From the NCBI GenBank assembly GCA_902493085.1, contig CABUOH010000103.1, positions 1 through 5,462 on the forward strand: DNA of 5,462 nucleotides, given 5' to 3'. Source of the stretch: an uncultured Sutterella sp. (GTDB lineage Bacteria > Pseudomonadota > Gammaproteobacteria > Burkholderiales > Burkholderiaceae_F). Within the stretch, counting starts at the first letter, position 1. Each line of letters begins with the position of its first letter. Both the position numbers and the translations under genes were made by a program. Below are positions 1 through 5,462 of the stretch, in pieces. The notes under the pieces were generated by a model that saw only the letters and a list, made by a program, of their open reading frames with translations, made no database searches and was not told the DNA's origin.

Positions 1-1583
1 TGTTTGGGGCTCAGGTTCTGTGCCTCGTCGATGATGACGAACTTCTTGAGGAAGGTGCGTCCGCGCATGAAGCTCATCGATTTGATGCGGATGCGGGCCT
101 TGATGAGGTCGAGCGTCGCTTGACGCCCCCAATCGCCGCCCGTGCTGTTTTCCGAGCGGTGAAGCACTTCTAGATTGTCCTCAAGAGCGCCCATCCAAGG
201 CGCCATCTTCTCCTCTTCGGTGCCGGGCAGAAAGCCGATGTCCTCGCCGACGCTGACGGTTGCGCGCGTAACGATGATTTCTGAGAAGCGTCGTTCGTCG
301 ATGGTCTGGGTGAGCGCTGCCGCCAGGGTCATCAGAGTCTTGCCGGTGCCAGCCTGTCCGAGCAGTGTGACGAAGTCGATTTCGGGATCCGTGAGAAGGT
401 TGAGCGCCATGTTCTGCTCGGCGTTTCGGGCATGAATGCCCCAGACCTTGAGGCGGGTTCGGTAGTCGCGAAGCAGACGGATCGTGGCGGCATTGTCTTC
501 GACGCTCGTGACGATGGCCATGAAGTCGGGATCCCCATCAATCGTCAGGCACATGTTGACGATGTAGCGGCGTGCCTCCTTCGTTTCGAAGCGATAGTGG
601 GTCGTGCCGGCGTCCTGCCATGACTTGAGGGACTTGCCGACGATCGTCCAAAAGTCGGACGGCAGGGCCATTCGGCCAGAATAGAGCATGTCGGTGTCGT
701 CAAGCACCTTGTCTGAGAGGTAGTCCTCGGCAGGAATGCCGAGCGTCGTGGCCTTGATGCGCATGTTGATGTCCTTGCTCACCAGTACGACGGCTTGATC
801 GGGGAAGGCCCTGTCGGCGCCCTTGACGACGGAGAGAATGCGGTTGTCTCCTTTGAAGGTCGGTAGCGCATCGGGCAGCGGCGCATCAATTGCCTGCGTC
901 TCAAAAAAGAGCCGGCCCGTAGCTTCCTTGTTGCCAAGAAGCGAAAGCGGTACGCCCTTGGCGAGGTCGCTGCCGTTCAATTCCATCAGTTGGTCGAGGT
1001 TTCGGCTCACCGAGCGCGCGTTGCGCGCGACGTCGCTCGTTCCCTTTTTGTGATTGTCGAGCTCTTCGAGAACCGTCATGGGCAGGAAGACGTCATGCTC
1101 GGCAAAGCTGAATATGCTCATGGGATCGTGGATCAACACGTTGGTGTCGAGCACGAAGAGCTTGCGTTTGTCGGCAGGCGTGGCGGCGCGACCGCGGCGG
1201 TTGGCATGTTTCGATTCGCGTACTTCGGACTGAACGGGAGCAGGCGCAGGTTTTTTCGGCGGCGAGACCTGCTCGGTGTGCACGGTCTTTTTGACACGCG
1301 TTTTGGGGGATGGCTTTGGTGAGGATTTGACGGAGGTCCCGGCAACTGTTTCGGATGCAGGCTTTTGGGGAGAACCGTTGGGAACCATGCGAGTGGCGGA
1401 ATCGGCCACAACATCAAGCGCCGCGGGCCTTTTCGCCGCACGTCGGGCGGGCTTGGATGCGGAGGTCTGCACGCTCTTGGCGACTTTTGGCTTCGCCGTG
1501 GCAACGGGCTTGGTCAGATCGGCTTCGGGACCGTAGTCGGTAAGCATGTCCCCGCGCTTGGCGGGCATTTTAGGAAGCGGCAT
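1..1583 (-). CDS. PIN-PhoH family protein: PIN nuclease domain fused to PhoH ATPase (C-terminus cut by window edge)
   Basis: The reverse strand reads open from ATG at 1583 to the left edge: 527 codons, no stop and no frameshift. Residues 1-138 are a Lys/Ala/Pro/Ser-rich, probably disordered extension. A PIN domain follows (about 140-300) with LDTNVL (D146), VLEELD (E173/E174), GDNRIL (D246) and SKDIN (D271), matching the acidic metal-binding set of PIN ribonucleases. After a linker, the PhoH P-loop domain starts near 385: Walker A GQAGTGKT (K415, T416), the VSVGEDIGFLPG signature, and Walker B FVIIDEAQN (D519, E520). Perhaps 60-100 residues are missing. PIN-PhoH proteins (PhoH2 type in mycobacteria) have reported ATP-dependent RNA unwinding and cleavage; RNA processing or decay in the cytoplasm is inferred here. 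The start is chosen for GAGGG seven bases upstream and for the beginning MPLPKMPAKR, which resembles betaproteobacterial relatives. An in-frame ATG at 1628 lacks a ribosome site. It is transcribed away from the molybdenum genes. Confidence 0.93.
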   Translation of the reverse strand, partial: MPLPKMPAKRGDMLTDYGPEADLTKPVATAKPKVAKSVQTSASKPARRAAKRPAALDVVADSATRMVPNGSPQKPASETVAGTSVKSSPKPSPKTRVKKTVHTEQVSPPKKPAPAPVQSEVRESKHANRRGRAATPADKRKLFVLDTNVLIHDPMSIFSFAEHDVFLPMTVLEELDNHKKGTSDVARNARSVSRNLDQLMELNGSDLAKGVPLSLLGNKEATGRLFFETQAIDAPLPDALPTFKGDNRILSVVKGADRAFPDQAVVLVSKDINMRIKATTLGIPAEDYLSDKVLDDTDMLYSGRMALPSDFWTIVGKSLKSWQDAGTTHYRFETKEARRYIVNMCLTIDGDPDFMAIVTSVEDNAATIRLLRDYRTRLKVWGIHARNAEQNMALNLLTDPEIDFVTLLGQAGTGKTLMTLAAALTQTIDERRFSEIIVTRATVSVGEDIGFLPGTEEEKMAPWMGALEDNLEVLHRSENSTGGDWGRQATLDLIKARIRIKSMSFMRGRTFLKKFVIIDEAQNLSPK

Positions 1584-1590
1584 GGCATAT

Positions 1591-1595
1591 CCCTC
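1591..1595 (-). promoter_or_regulatory. Ribosome binding site of the PIN-PhoH gene
   Basis: On the minus strand the sequence reads GAGGG, then seven bases, then the ATG at 1583. The frame stays open upstream to about 1765 with another ATG at 1628, so this site is what decides the start; the 1628 ATG has no purine-rich stretch at the right distance. Confidence 0.6.
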
Positions 1596-1815
1596 GGATG
1601 GATGTCTGTAAAAGTACGATGAGAGCATTGTAGAGATTTGCCGTGTTCCAGGCGCCCGTCGCAATGGATCAACAAAGGCCGGGGCCGACCTACAAGCGGG
1701 GAGGGCGTTTGCGGCGCCGTGCGTTTCCGGTGAAAACTCTCCATTTCGATGTAGGTCAAATGTCTAGGTCCCGTAAAAAAGCGTCTCTTTAAGTTTTCGG
1801 AGAATGATTTTCAGG

Positions 1816-1821
1816 TAGTAT
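1816..1821 (+). promoter_or_regulatory. Candidate -10 element for the plus-strand operon
   Basis: TAGTAT fits the sigma-70 -10 consensus at four of six positions. It lies in the AT-rich stretch, placing a transcript start near 1828 and a leader of roughly 55 bases before the ATG at 1884. There is no convincing -35 box 16-18 bases upstream (the sequence near 1793 is GTTTTC), so the promoter is either weak, activator-dependent or elsewhere. This is a guess from spacing and composition only. Confidence 0.25.
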
Positions 1822-1872
1822 GGATTTATCGTCATTCGCCAGATGAGTGACAGCGACTATTTCCCCCTTTTT

Positions 1873-1879
1873 AAGGAGG
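1873..1879 (+). promoter_or_regulatory. Strong Shine-Dalgarno site of the threonine-synthase homologue
   Basis: AAGGAGG, four bases before the ATG at 1884, is near-perfect complementarity to the 16S rRNA tail and fixes the start. It directly follows a C5T5 run, and the CCTT/AAGG halves could pair in a very short stem covering part of the site; that pairing is too weak to claim as a switch. The strong site suggests that the gene is efficiently translated, not decaying. Confidence 0.75.
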
Positions 1880-1883
1880 TTTC

Positions 1884-3320
1884 ATGCAGTACATTTCAAC
1901 TCGAGGTCTCGAGTCGAGCTTTTCGTTCAGCGACATTCTCTTTGAGGGCTACGCCGAGGACGGCGGCCTGTACGTGCCGGCCGCGTTCCCGAAGGTCGAT
2001 GCCCACACGCTGATGACTTGGCGCGGTCTATCCTATGCCTCGCTTGCCTTTGAGGTCATTCGTCTTTTCGCAGAGGAGCTTCCGAAAGAGGAACTCTGGC
2101 AGATTTGCTCCGAAGCCTACCAGGCCAAGAACTTCGCTCATGCTCGTGGTATGTTCACGGCCGAGGAGATTACGCCCGTAAAGTGGCTGCACGATCAGGT
2201 CGGCCTGCTTGAGCTTTCGAATGGTCCGACTCTGGCCTTCGACGACATCGCCATGCAGTTCATGTCGAGGCTTTTCGACACCTCGTTCGCGAAGGGACGT
2301 CCCCGCACGCTTTTGGGGGCCACGACGGGCGACATGGGAGCGTCGGCAGAAGCAGCGTTCGGGGGGCATAAGAACATCAAGGTCGTCATGCTTTCGCCCA
2401 AGGACCGCATGAGCCAGTTCCAGGCGGCCCAGCTTTATTCCAACAAAGATGAGAACATCGTCAACATTGAGGTAAACGGCACGTTTGACGAATGCCAGGA
2501 CATCGTGCGCACGATTCTTGAAGATCGGGAATACGCAAAAGCCCGCGGGCTCGGTGCGATCAACTCCGTGCTCTGGGCGCGCATCGTGCCGCAGATCGTC
2601 TACTACTTCTACGGTTATCTGAGGGCCGTGGAACGCGTGGGCGAAGAAGTCGTCTTTGCTGTGCCGGGTGGTAATTTCGGCAATGCCTACGCCTGCTGGG
2701 CGGCCAAAAAGATGGGACTTCCGATCATGCGCCTCATCGTCTGTACGAACGAAAACGATGCGATGGATGAATTCCTCCGCACGGGCCGCTATGCTCCGAA
2801 GCCTTCGGCGGAAACCATCGCGACGTCATCGCCTTCGACGGACATCTCGCGTGCAGCAAGTTTCGAACGCTTCCTCTTCGACGTGCTCGGCCGAGATGGC
2901 GCCCGCGTCAAGGCGCTCGCTCAGGAACTCAAGACGAAGGGGGAATTCACGCTTACGCCCGACGAATTCCGCCGTGTGCGCCTCTCTGGCGTCGTATCGG
3001 GTTCCGCGAACCACCCCAACCGACTGGAGATCATCGAGCAGATGCATCTCGAGTACGACACCTATGTCGATCCGCATACGGCCGATGCGCTCTTCTCCGG
3101 CATTTATCTCCATCCGGTCGGGGTCAAGACGCTTTGCGTCGAGACGGTTCAGGCCGTCAAGTTCCCGAGGATGGTGAAGCAGGCAACGGGCGAGACCGTC
3201 GAACCTCCCGAAGACATGGCGGATCTCTTTGAACGTTCGCAGCGCAAGGTTCAGATGCCCGCCTGCGAGGCGGCGGTACGCGAAGAGATCGATAAGCTGA
3301 CGGAGTGCGCTGATGCCTAA
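1884..3320 (+). CDS. thrC: Threonine-synthase-family protein with the PLP lysine replaced by aspartate
   Basis: This complete 478-residue protein aligns along its length with betaproteobacterial threonine synthase (fold-type II PLP enzyme; O-phosphohomoserine to threonine). The N-terminal domain begins MQYISTRG, with AEDGGLYVP near 24-32. Family landmarks include LSNGPTLAF (111-119), GNFGN (263-267), TNENDAMDEF (288-297), SSPSTDIS (315-322) and DPHTAD (396-401). The catalytic motif normally reads GPTLAFKD, the Lys forming the aldimine with PLP. Here residue 120 is Asp (GAC at 2241-2243). Other departures are TGDMG (148-152) for SGDTG, PGGNFG for PSGNFG, and VETVQAVKF (419-427) for roughly LETALPAKF. 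The frame is intact and the ribosome site strong, so decay is unlikely. The family call is certain, but threonine synthase activity is doubtful: this may be a pseudo-enzyme or a repurposed paralogue. It heads the molybdenum cofactor genes and overlaps mobB by 8 nt. The symbol marks homology and locus, not proven function. Confidence 0.9.
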   Translation: MQYISTRGLESSFSFSDILFEGYAEDGGLYVPAAFPKVDAHTLMTWRGLSYASLAFEVIRLFAEELPKEELWQICSEAYQAKNFAHARGMFTAEEITPVKWLHDQVGLLELSNGPTLAFDDIAMQFMSRLFDTSFAKGRPRTLLGATTGDMGASAEAAFGGHKNIKVVMLSPKDRMSQFQAAQLYSNKDENIVNIEVNGTFDECQDIVRTILEDREYAKARGLGAINSVLWARIVPQIVYYFYGYLRAVERVGEEVVFAVPGGNFGNAYACWAAKKMGLPIMRLIVCTNENDAMDEFLRTGRYAPKPSAETIATSSPSTDISRAASFERFLFDVLGRDGARVKALAQELKTKGEFTLTPDEFRRVRLSGVVSGSANHPNRLEIIEQMHLEYDTYVDPHTADALFSGIYLHPVGVKTLCVETVQAVKFPRMVKQATGETVEPPEDMADLFERSQRKVQMPACEAAVREEIDKLTECADA

Positions 3321-3801
3321 GACGGTTGGTTTTGTCGGCTTTTCCGAAAGCGGCAAGACAACCCTGGCGACCCGGGTTGCGGCGGAATTAACCCGCCGCG
3401 GCTTCCGGGTCGCGGCGCTTAAGGATGCGCATCACGGGTTTGATATGGACAAGCCGGGAAAGGACAGTTGGCGATACAGGGAGGCGGGTGCCTCTCAGGT
3501 GATTGTTCGAAGCGACAAACGGTGGGCGATGCTCGTCGAAACGGCACAACAGCCGTCGGTCAATGAGCTTCTTGCAAGATTTTCCGAGGTCGACCTCATT
3601 CTTGTGGAGGGGTTTAAAAACGAGGGCGCATTCCCTAAAATTGAAGTCCGACGCAGGGCGTGCGAATCCAATCCCAGACTCTCGCTTATGCATGACGACG
3701 TGGTGGCCGTTGCTTCCGATTTTGAGGAGGTGGACGAAAGAGTGCCGCGCCTTGACATCAACGACCCTGCAGCCGTTGCCGATTTTATTCTAAGACTATG
3801 A
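3313..3801 (+). CDS. mobB: MobB, GTP-binding accessory protein of molybdopterin-guanine dinucleotide synthesis
   Basis: This 162-residue protein is a typical full-length MobB, a cytoplasmic P-loop GTPase that assists MobA in attaching GMP to molybdopterin. Visible motifs are Walker A GFSESGKTT (9-17, K15), the MobB hallmark DKPGKDSWRYREAGA (46-60), a Walker-B-like LILVEGFK (95-102), VAVASD (131-136) and LDIND (147-151). Two small oddities: the P-loop has Glu12 where Gly is common (GxSGSGKTT), and the usual KH-x-HH reads KDAHH at 37-41. Neither removes the GKT core. The ATG sits inside the last codons of the upstream gene (8-nt overlap), with GGAG seven bases before it, so translation is probably coupled. 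No mobA lies in the window. In other bacteria MobB is sometimes fused to MobA or MoeA; here it stands alone. Confidence 0.93.
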   Translation: MPKTVGFVGFSESGKTTLATRVAAELTRRGFRVAALKDAHHGFDMDKPGKDSWRYREAGASQVIVRSDKRWAMLVETAQQPSVNELLARFSEVDLILVEGFKNEGAFPKIEVRRRACESNPRLSLMHDDVVAVASDFEEVDERVPRLDINDPAAVADFILRL

Positions 3802-5003
3802 TCACCTACGCCGAAGCTTTGCGCCGCCTCATGGAAAAGGCCGCACCTGTCGAGGGAATGGAAACCGTTCCGCTCCTCTATTCAAACCACCGCGTGCTTG
3901 CTGAAGACATCGTGAGCCCGATCGCCGTGCCGAGTTGGGACAATTCCCAAATGGACGGATACGCGGTCCGAGCGGCAGATCTGGCTATGGCGTGCGAAGC
4001 GAATCCGGTCGTGCTTCCCATTTCCGATCGAATTCCTGCGGGACGGGTGGGCGCGAAGCTCGCGGCAGGGAGCGTTGCACGCATCTTCACGGGCGCGCCG
4101 ATGCCCGAAGGCGCCGATGCGGTCGTGCCTCAGGAGCGTGCAGAGGTTACCGCCGAAGGCGTGCGGTTCAAGTCATCCGTTCGCGAGGGCGCTTGGGTCC
4201 GCCGCCGCGGTTCCGACGTGCCCCAAGGCGGCGTTGTTCTCAAGCAGGGCGCCCGCCTCACGCCCGCCGCCATCGGGATGGTCGCATCCATAGGCCGCGC
4301 CTACGTCAAGGTCTACCGCCGTCTTCGCGTCGGCATCTTTTTTTCGGGCGACGAACTCGTGCAGCCGGGTGAACCGCTGCCGCCGGGAGGCATCTACAAT
4401 TCGAACCGCTTCATGATTCGAAGCCTTCTTCAGGAGCTCGGTTGCGAGGCGCTGGACCTGGGCAACGTGCCCGATACGCTCGAGGCGACGATTGAGGCCT
4501 TCGAGAGCGCTGCGGCGTCCGCCGACGTCATTCTGACGACGGGCGGCATGAGCGTTGGGGAAGAAGACCACATCAAGCCTGCGGTCGAAGCGGTTGGTTC
4601 CCTCAACGTTTGGCGCGTACGCCTCAAGCCCGGCAAGCCCTTGGCGTTCGGCGAAGTTCGGGGCGTGCCCTTCATCGGTTGCCCGGGCAATCCGGTAGCG
4701 GGGTTCGTGGTCTTCCTGATGATGGCCCGGCCCTATCTCCTGAGGACGATGGGGCTTACCGACATCGATGTGAAGCCCATGGCGGTTCGCGCCGACTTCG
4801 ATTGGCCCAAGGCCGGAGATAGGCAGGAATTCGTGCGTGTGCGCCGCAATGAGGCGGGCGGGCTTGATCTCTACCATACGCAGAATTCGCAGGTTCTTTC
4901 TTCCTGCGCGTGGGCAGACGGCCTCGTCGACATTCCCGTGGGCGGCACGGTGAAGAAGGGCGATATGGTGAGCTACTACCCCTTCTGTCAGTTCTTCGCT
5001 TGA
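3798..5003 (+). CDS. moeA: MoeA, molybdopterin molybdenumtransferase
   Basis: This 401-residue protein matches the usual MoeA length. MoeA inserts molybdate into adenylylated molybdopterin to give active Moco, normally as a dimer. Motifs in order: DNSQMDGYAV (48-57, D53), RIFTGAPMPEGADAVVPQE (95-113, T98), VRRRGSD (134-140, D140), FSGDEL (182-187, E186), IYNSNR (199-204), the MPT-binding TTGGMSVGEEDHIK (247-260), KPGKPLAFG (277-285) and GCPGNPVAG (294-302). D53, T98, D140 and E186 appear to match E. coli MoeA D59, T100, D142 and E188. The C-terminal beta-barrel domain (about 325-401) is present. The start lies in an ATGA overlap with the mobB stop, with only a weak TAAG upstream, so translation probably depends on mobB. 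GCPGNPVA differs slightly from the commoner GLPGNPVS. No sign of damage. Confidence 0.96.
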   Translation: MITYAEALRRLMEKAAPVEGMETVPLLYSNHRVLAEDIVSPIAVPSWDNSQMDGYAVRAADLAMACEANPVVLPISDRIPAGRVGAKLAAGSVARIFTGAPMPEGADAVVPQERAEVTAEGVRFKSSVREGAWVRRRGSDVPQGGVVLKQGARLTPAAIGMVASIGRAYVKVYRRLRVGIFFSGDELVQPGEPLPPGGIYNSNRFMIRSLLQELGCEALDLGNVPDTLEATIEAFESAAASADVILTTGGMSVGEEDHIKPAVEAVGSLNVWRVRLKPGKPLAFGEVRGVPFIGCPGNPVAGFVVFLMMARPYLLRTMGLTDIDVKPMAVRADFDWPKAGDRQEFVRVRRNEAGGLDLYHTQNSQVLSSCAWADGLVDIPVGGTVKKGDMVSYYPFCQFFA

Positions 5004-5076
5004 GAACGGTTATACGGAAGCAAAAAAGTCGATCGACATCTCGAAATCGGCTCAATAGATTCAAAGAGAGAGAAAA
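5004..5076 (+). other. Gap between moeA and moaD
   Basis: These 73 bases are AT-richer than the flanking genes and form the only real break in the plus-strand block. They contain a perfect 10-base palindrome, GTCGATCGAC (5028-5037), with no T-run after it, so it is not an obvious intrinsic terminator. TATACG at 5011-5016 resembles a -10 box but lacks a partner -35. A minor internal promoter or a processing site is possible but not shown. The end of the gap (AAAGAGAGAGAAAA before the ATG at 5077) supplies a purine-rich, rather weak ribosome site for moaD. Confidence 0.4.
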
Positions 5077-5334
5077 ATGAAGATCCGCATCCTTTATTTT
5101 GCGCTTCTGCGCGATGCCCTCGGCCGCGCACAGGAAGAGCTTGACGTACCTGAAGACGTGACGACGGTCGCAGCACTTCGCGAATGGCTTCGCCGTCGCG
5201 GAGAGCCGTATGAAAGCGCGCTCGGCAATGCGCGCCGCGTGCGCGCGGCAGTCAATCAGGAAATGGCCGAACCCGACGACGCCGTGAAGGCGGGCGACGA
5301 GGTCGCCTTCTTTCCGCCGGTGACCGGAGGCTGA
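5077..5334 (+). CDS. moaD: MoaD, small subunit and sulfur carrier of molybdopterin synthase
   Basis: This 85-residue ubiquitin-like protein has the normal MoaD length. It carries the sulfur, as a thiocarboxylate on its C-terminal Gly, that MoaE transfers to precursor Z (cPMP) to make the dithiolene of molybdopterin. It opens with MKIRILYFALLRDALG, the family's beta-strand start, and includes VRAAVNQ near 55-61 and GDEVAFFPPVTGG at the end. The terminal Gly-Gly pair, needed for adenylylation by MoeB and for thiocarboxylation, is intact. moaE starts two bases after the stop. The codons for the last two glycines (GGA GGC) also supply the GGAGG ribosome site for moaE. No moeB is in the window. 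Confidence 0.96.
   Translation: MKIRILYFALLRDALGRAQEELDVPEDVTTVAALREWLRRRGEPYESALGNARRVRAAVNQEMAEPDDAVKAGDEVAFFPPVTGG
5326..5330 (+). promoter_or_regulatory. Ribosome binding site of moaE embedded in the MoaD Gly-Gly codons
   Basis: GGAGG six bases before the moaE ATG at 5337 is formed by the codons for MoaD's essential terminal glycines. It fixes the moaE start and implies coupled translation of the two subunits. Confidence 0.7.
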
Positions 5335-5336
5335 TC

Positions 5337-5462
5337 ATGTCCCTGACGACCATTCGCGTGAGCGAGGCGGACTTCAATCCCGGCGAGGAGATCGAGAGGC
5401 TCATCGAGTCCTCTCCCGAAGCGGGCGGCGTGGCGAGCTTCGTGGGCGTGGTGAGAAACCGC
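5337..5462 (+). CDS. moaE: MoaE, large catalytic subunit of molybdopterin synthase (N-terminal part only)
   Basis: The frame is open from ATG at 5337 to the right edge, 42 codons of a protein usually about 150 residues long. It begins MSLTTIRVSEADFNPGEE and reaches GGVASFVGVVRNR, which matches the MoaE N-terminus (E. coli has VVTFTGKVRNHN at the same place). Arg40 corresponds to the conserved Arg of the VRN motif in the substrate pocket. MoaE binds MoaD's C-terminal tail in its active site and converts cPMP to molybdopterin. The catalytic lysines lie beyond the window and cannot be checked. The tight position after moaD is the usual arrangement for these subunits. Confidence 0.93.
   Translation, partial: MSLTTIRVSEADFNPGEEIERLIESSPEAGGVASFVGVVRNR

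Larger units (their letters stand above)
1584..1883. other. Divergent intergenic region between the PIN-PhoH gene and the threonine-synthase homologue
   Basis: These 300 bases separate two genes transcribed away from each other, so promoters for both should lie here. The part near the PIN-PhoH gene is GC-rich (about 1640-1735). The part near the plus-strand gene (about 1765-1835) is distinctly AT-richer, as expected for a promoter. Short open frames cross it, but none has a ribosome site and a believable protein. I saw no clear terminator, riboswitch, tRNA or repeat. Confidence 0.6.

Noticed and set aside
1133..1504. Open frame of 123 codons on the minus strand, Pro/Arg-rich
   Set aside because: It is in a different frame from the PIN-PhoH gene on the same strand and covers that protein's low-complexity coding region; the PIN-PhoH frame has the real domains.
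1626..1628. Upstream in-frame ATG for the PIN-PhoH protein
   Set aside because: No ribosome site precedes it, and the 1583 start has GAGGG at good spacing plus a family-like MPLP beginning.
1514..1759. Minus-strand open frame of 81 codons crossing the intergenic region
   Set aside because: It overlaps the PIN-PhoH start in another frame, needs a TTG start, and has no recognisable protein features.
1754..1759. TTGACC on the minus strand as a -35 box for the PIN-PhoH gene
   Set aside because: No acceptable -10 hexamer lies 16-18 bases downstream (the sequence there is GAGTTTTCA), so I do not call a promoter.
1843..1883. Possible leader peptide frame starting MSDSDYFPLF before the thrC homologue
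   Set aside because: No ribosome site, no stop before the thrC start (it runs on out of frame into the gene), no threonine or isoleucine codon run, and no attenuator hairpin, so it is not a leader peptide.
2241..2243. Sequencing error as the cause of the Lys to Asp change
   Set aside because: At least two base changes are needed and the frame is intact. Other active-site motifs are altered too, so a real substitution is more likely, though raw reads would settle it.
2826..3356. Open frame of 176 codons on the minus strand across the thrC end and mobB start
   Set aside because: Antisense to two well-supported genes, no recognisable motif and no ribosome site that I can see.
4173..4877. Open frame of 234 codons on the minus strand inside moeA
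   Set aside because: It lies wholly antisense to a clear MoeA frame with all family motifs; it shows no recognisable domain and is the usual by-product of a GC-rich gene.

Overview
The window looks like a chromosomal segment of a betaproteobacterium, most likely Burkholderiales and possibly a Sutterellaceae-like lineage. The grounds are the protein sequences: a PIN-PhoH protein beginning MPLPKMPAKR, a threonine-synthase-family protein beginning MQYISTRG, and the order thrC, moeA, moaD, moaE, which I recall as typical of that order. Codons favour G or C at the third position. The assignment rests on remembered family sequences, not on a search.

Layout. Positions 1-1583 (minus strand) hold a PIN-PhoH protein whose C-terminus lies beyond the left edge. 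A 300-bp divergent intergenic region (1584-1883) follows. A plus-strand gene block then runs to the right edge: a threonine-synthase homologue (1884-3320), mobB (3313-3801), moeA (3798-5003), moaD (5077-5334) and the start of moaE (5337 to the edge). The first three overlap by 8 and 4 nt, and moaD and moaE are 2 nt apart. Only a 73-nt gap separates moeA from moaD, so one transcript is likely.

Function. mobB, moeA, moaD and moaE belong to molybdenum cofactor synthesis. MoaD and MoaE form molybdopterin synthase, MoeA inserts molybdate, and MobB is a GTP-binding accessory protein of the nucleotide-attachment step. The PhoH protein is probably an RNA-acting ATPase with a PIN nuclease domain and is transcribed separately.

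The main surprise is in the threonine-synthase homologue. It is full length and intact, and aligns with the family throughout. However, the lysine that should carry pyridoxal phosphate in the GPTLAFKD motif is aspartate (GPTLAFDD, residue 120), and several other active-site motifs are altered. It is either a pseudo-enzyme or a protein with a new role, kept in frame at the head of a molybdenum cofactor operon. I saw no CRISPR array, insertion sequence, tRNA or rRNA.
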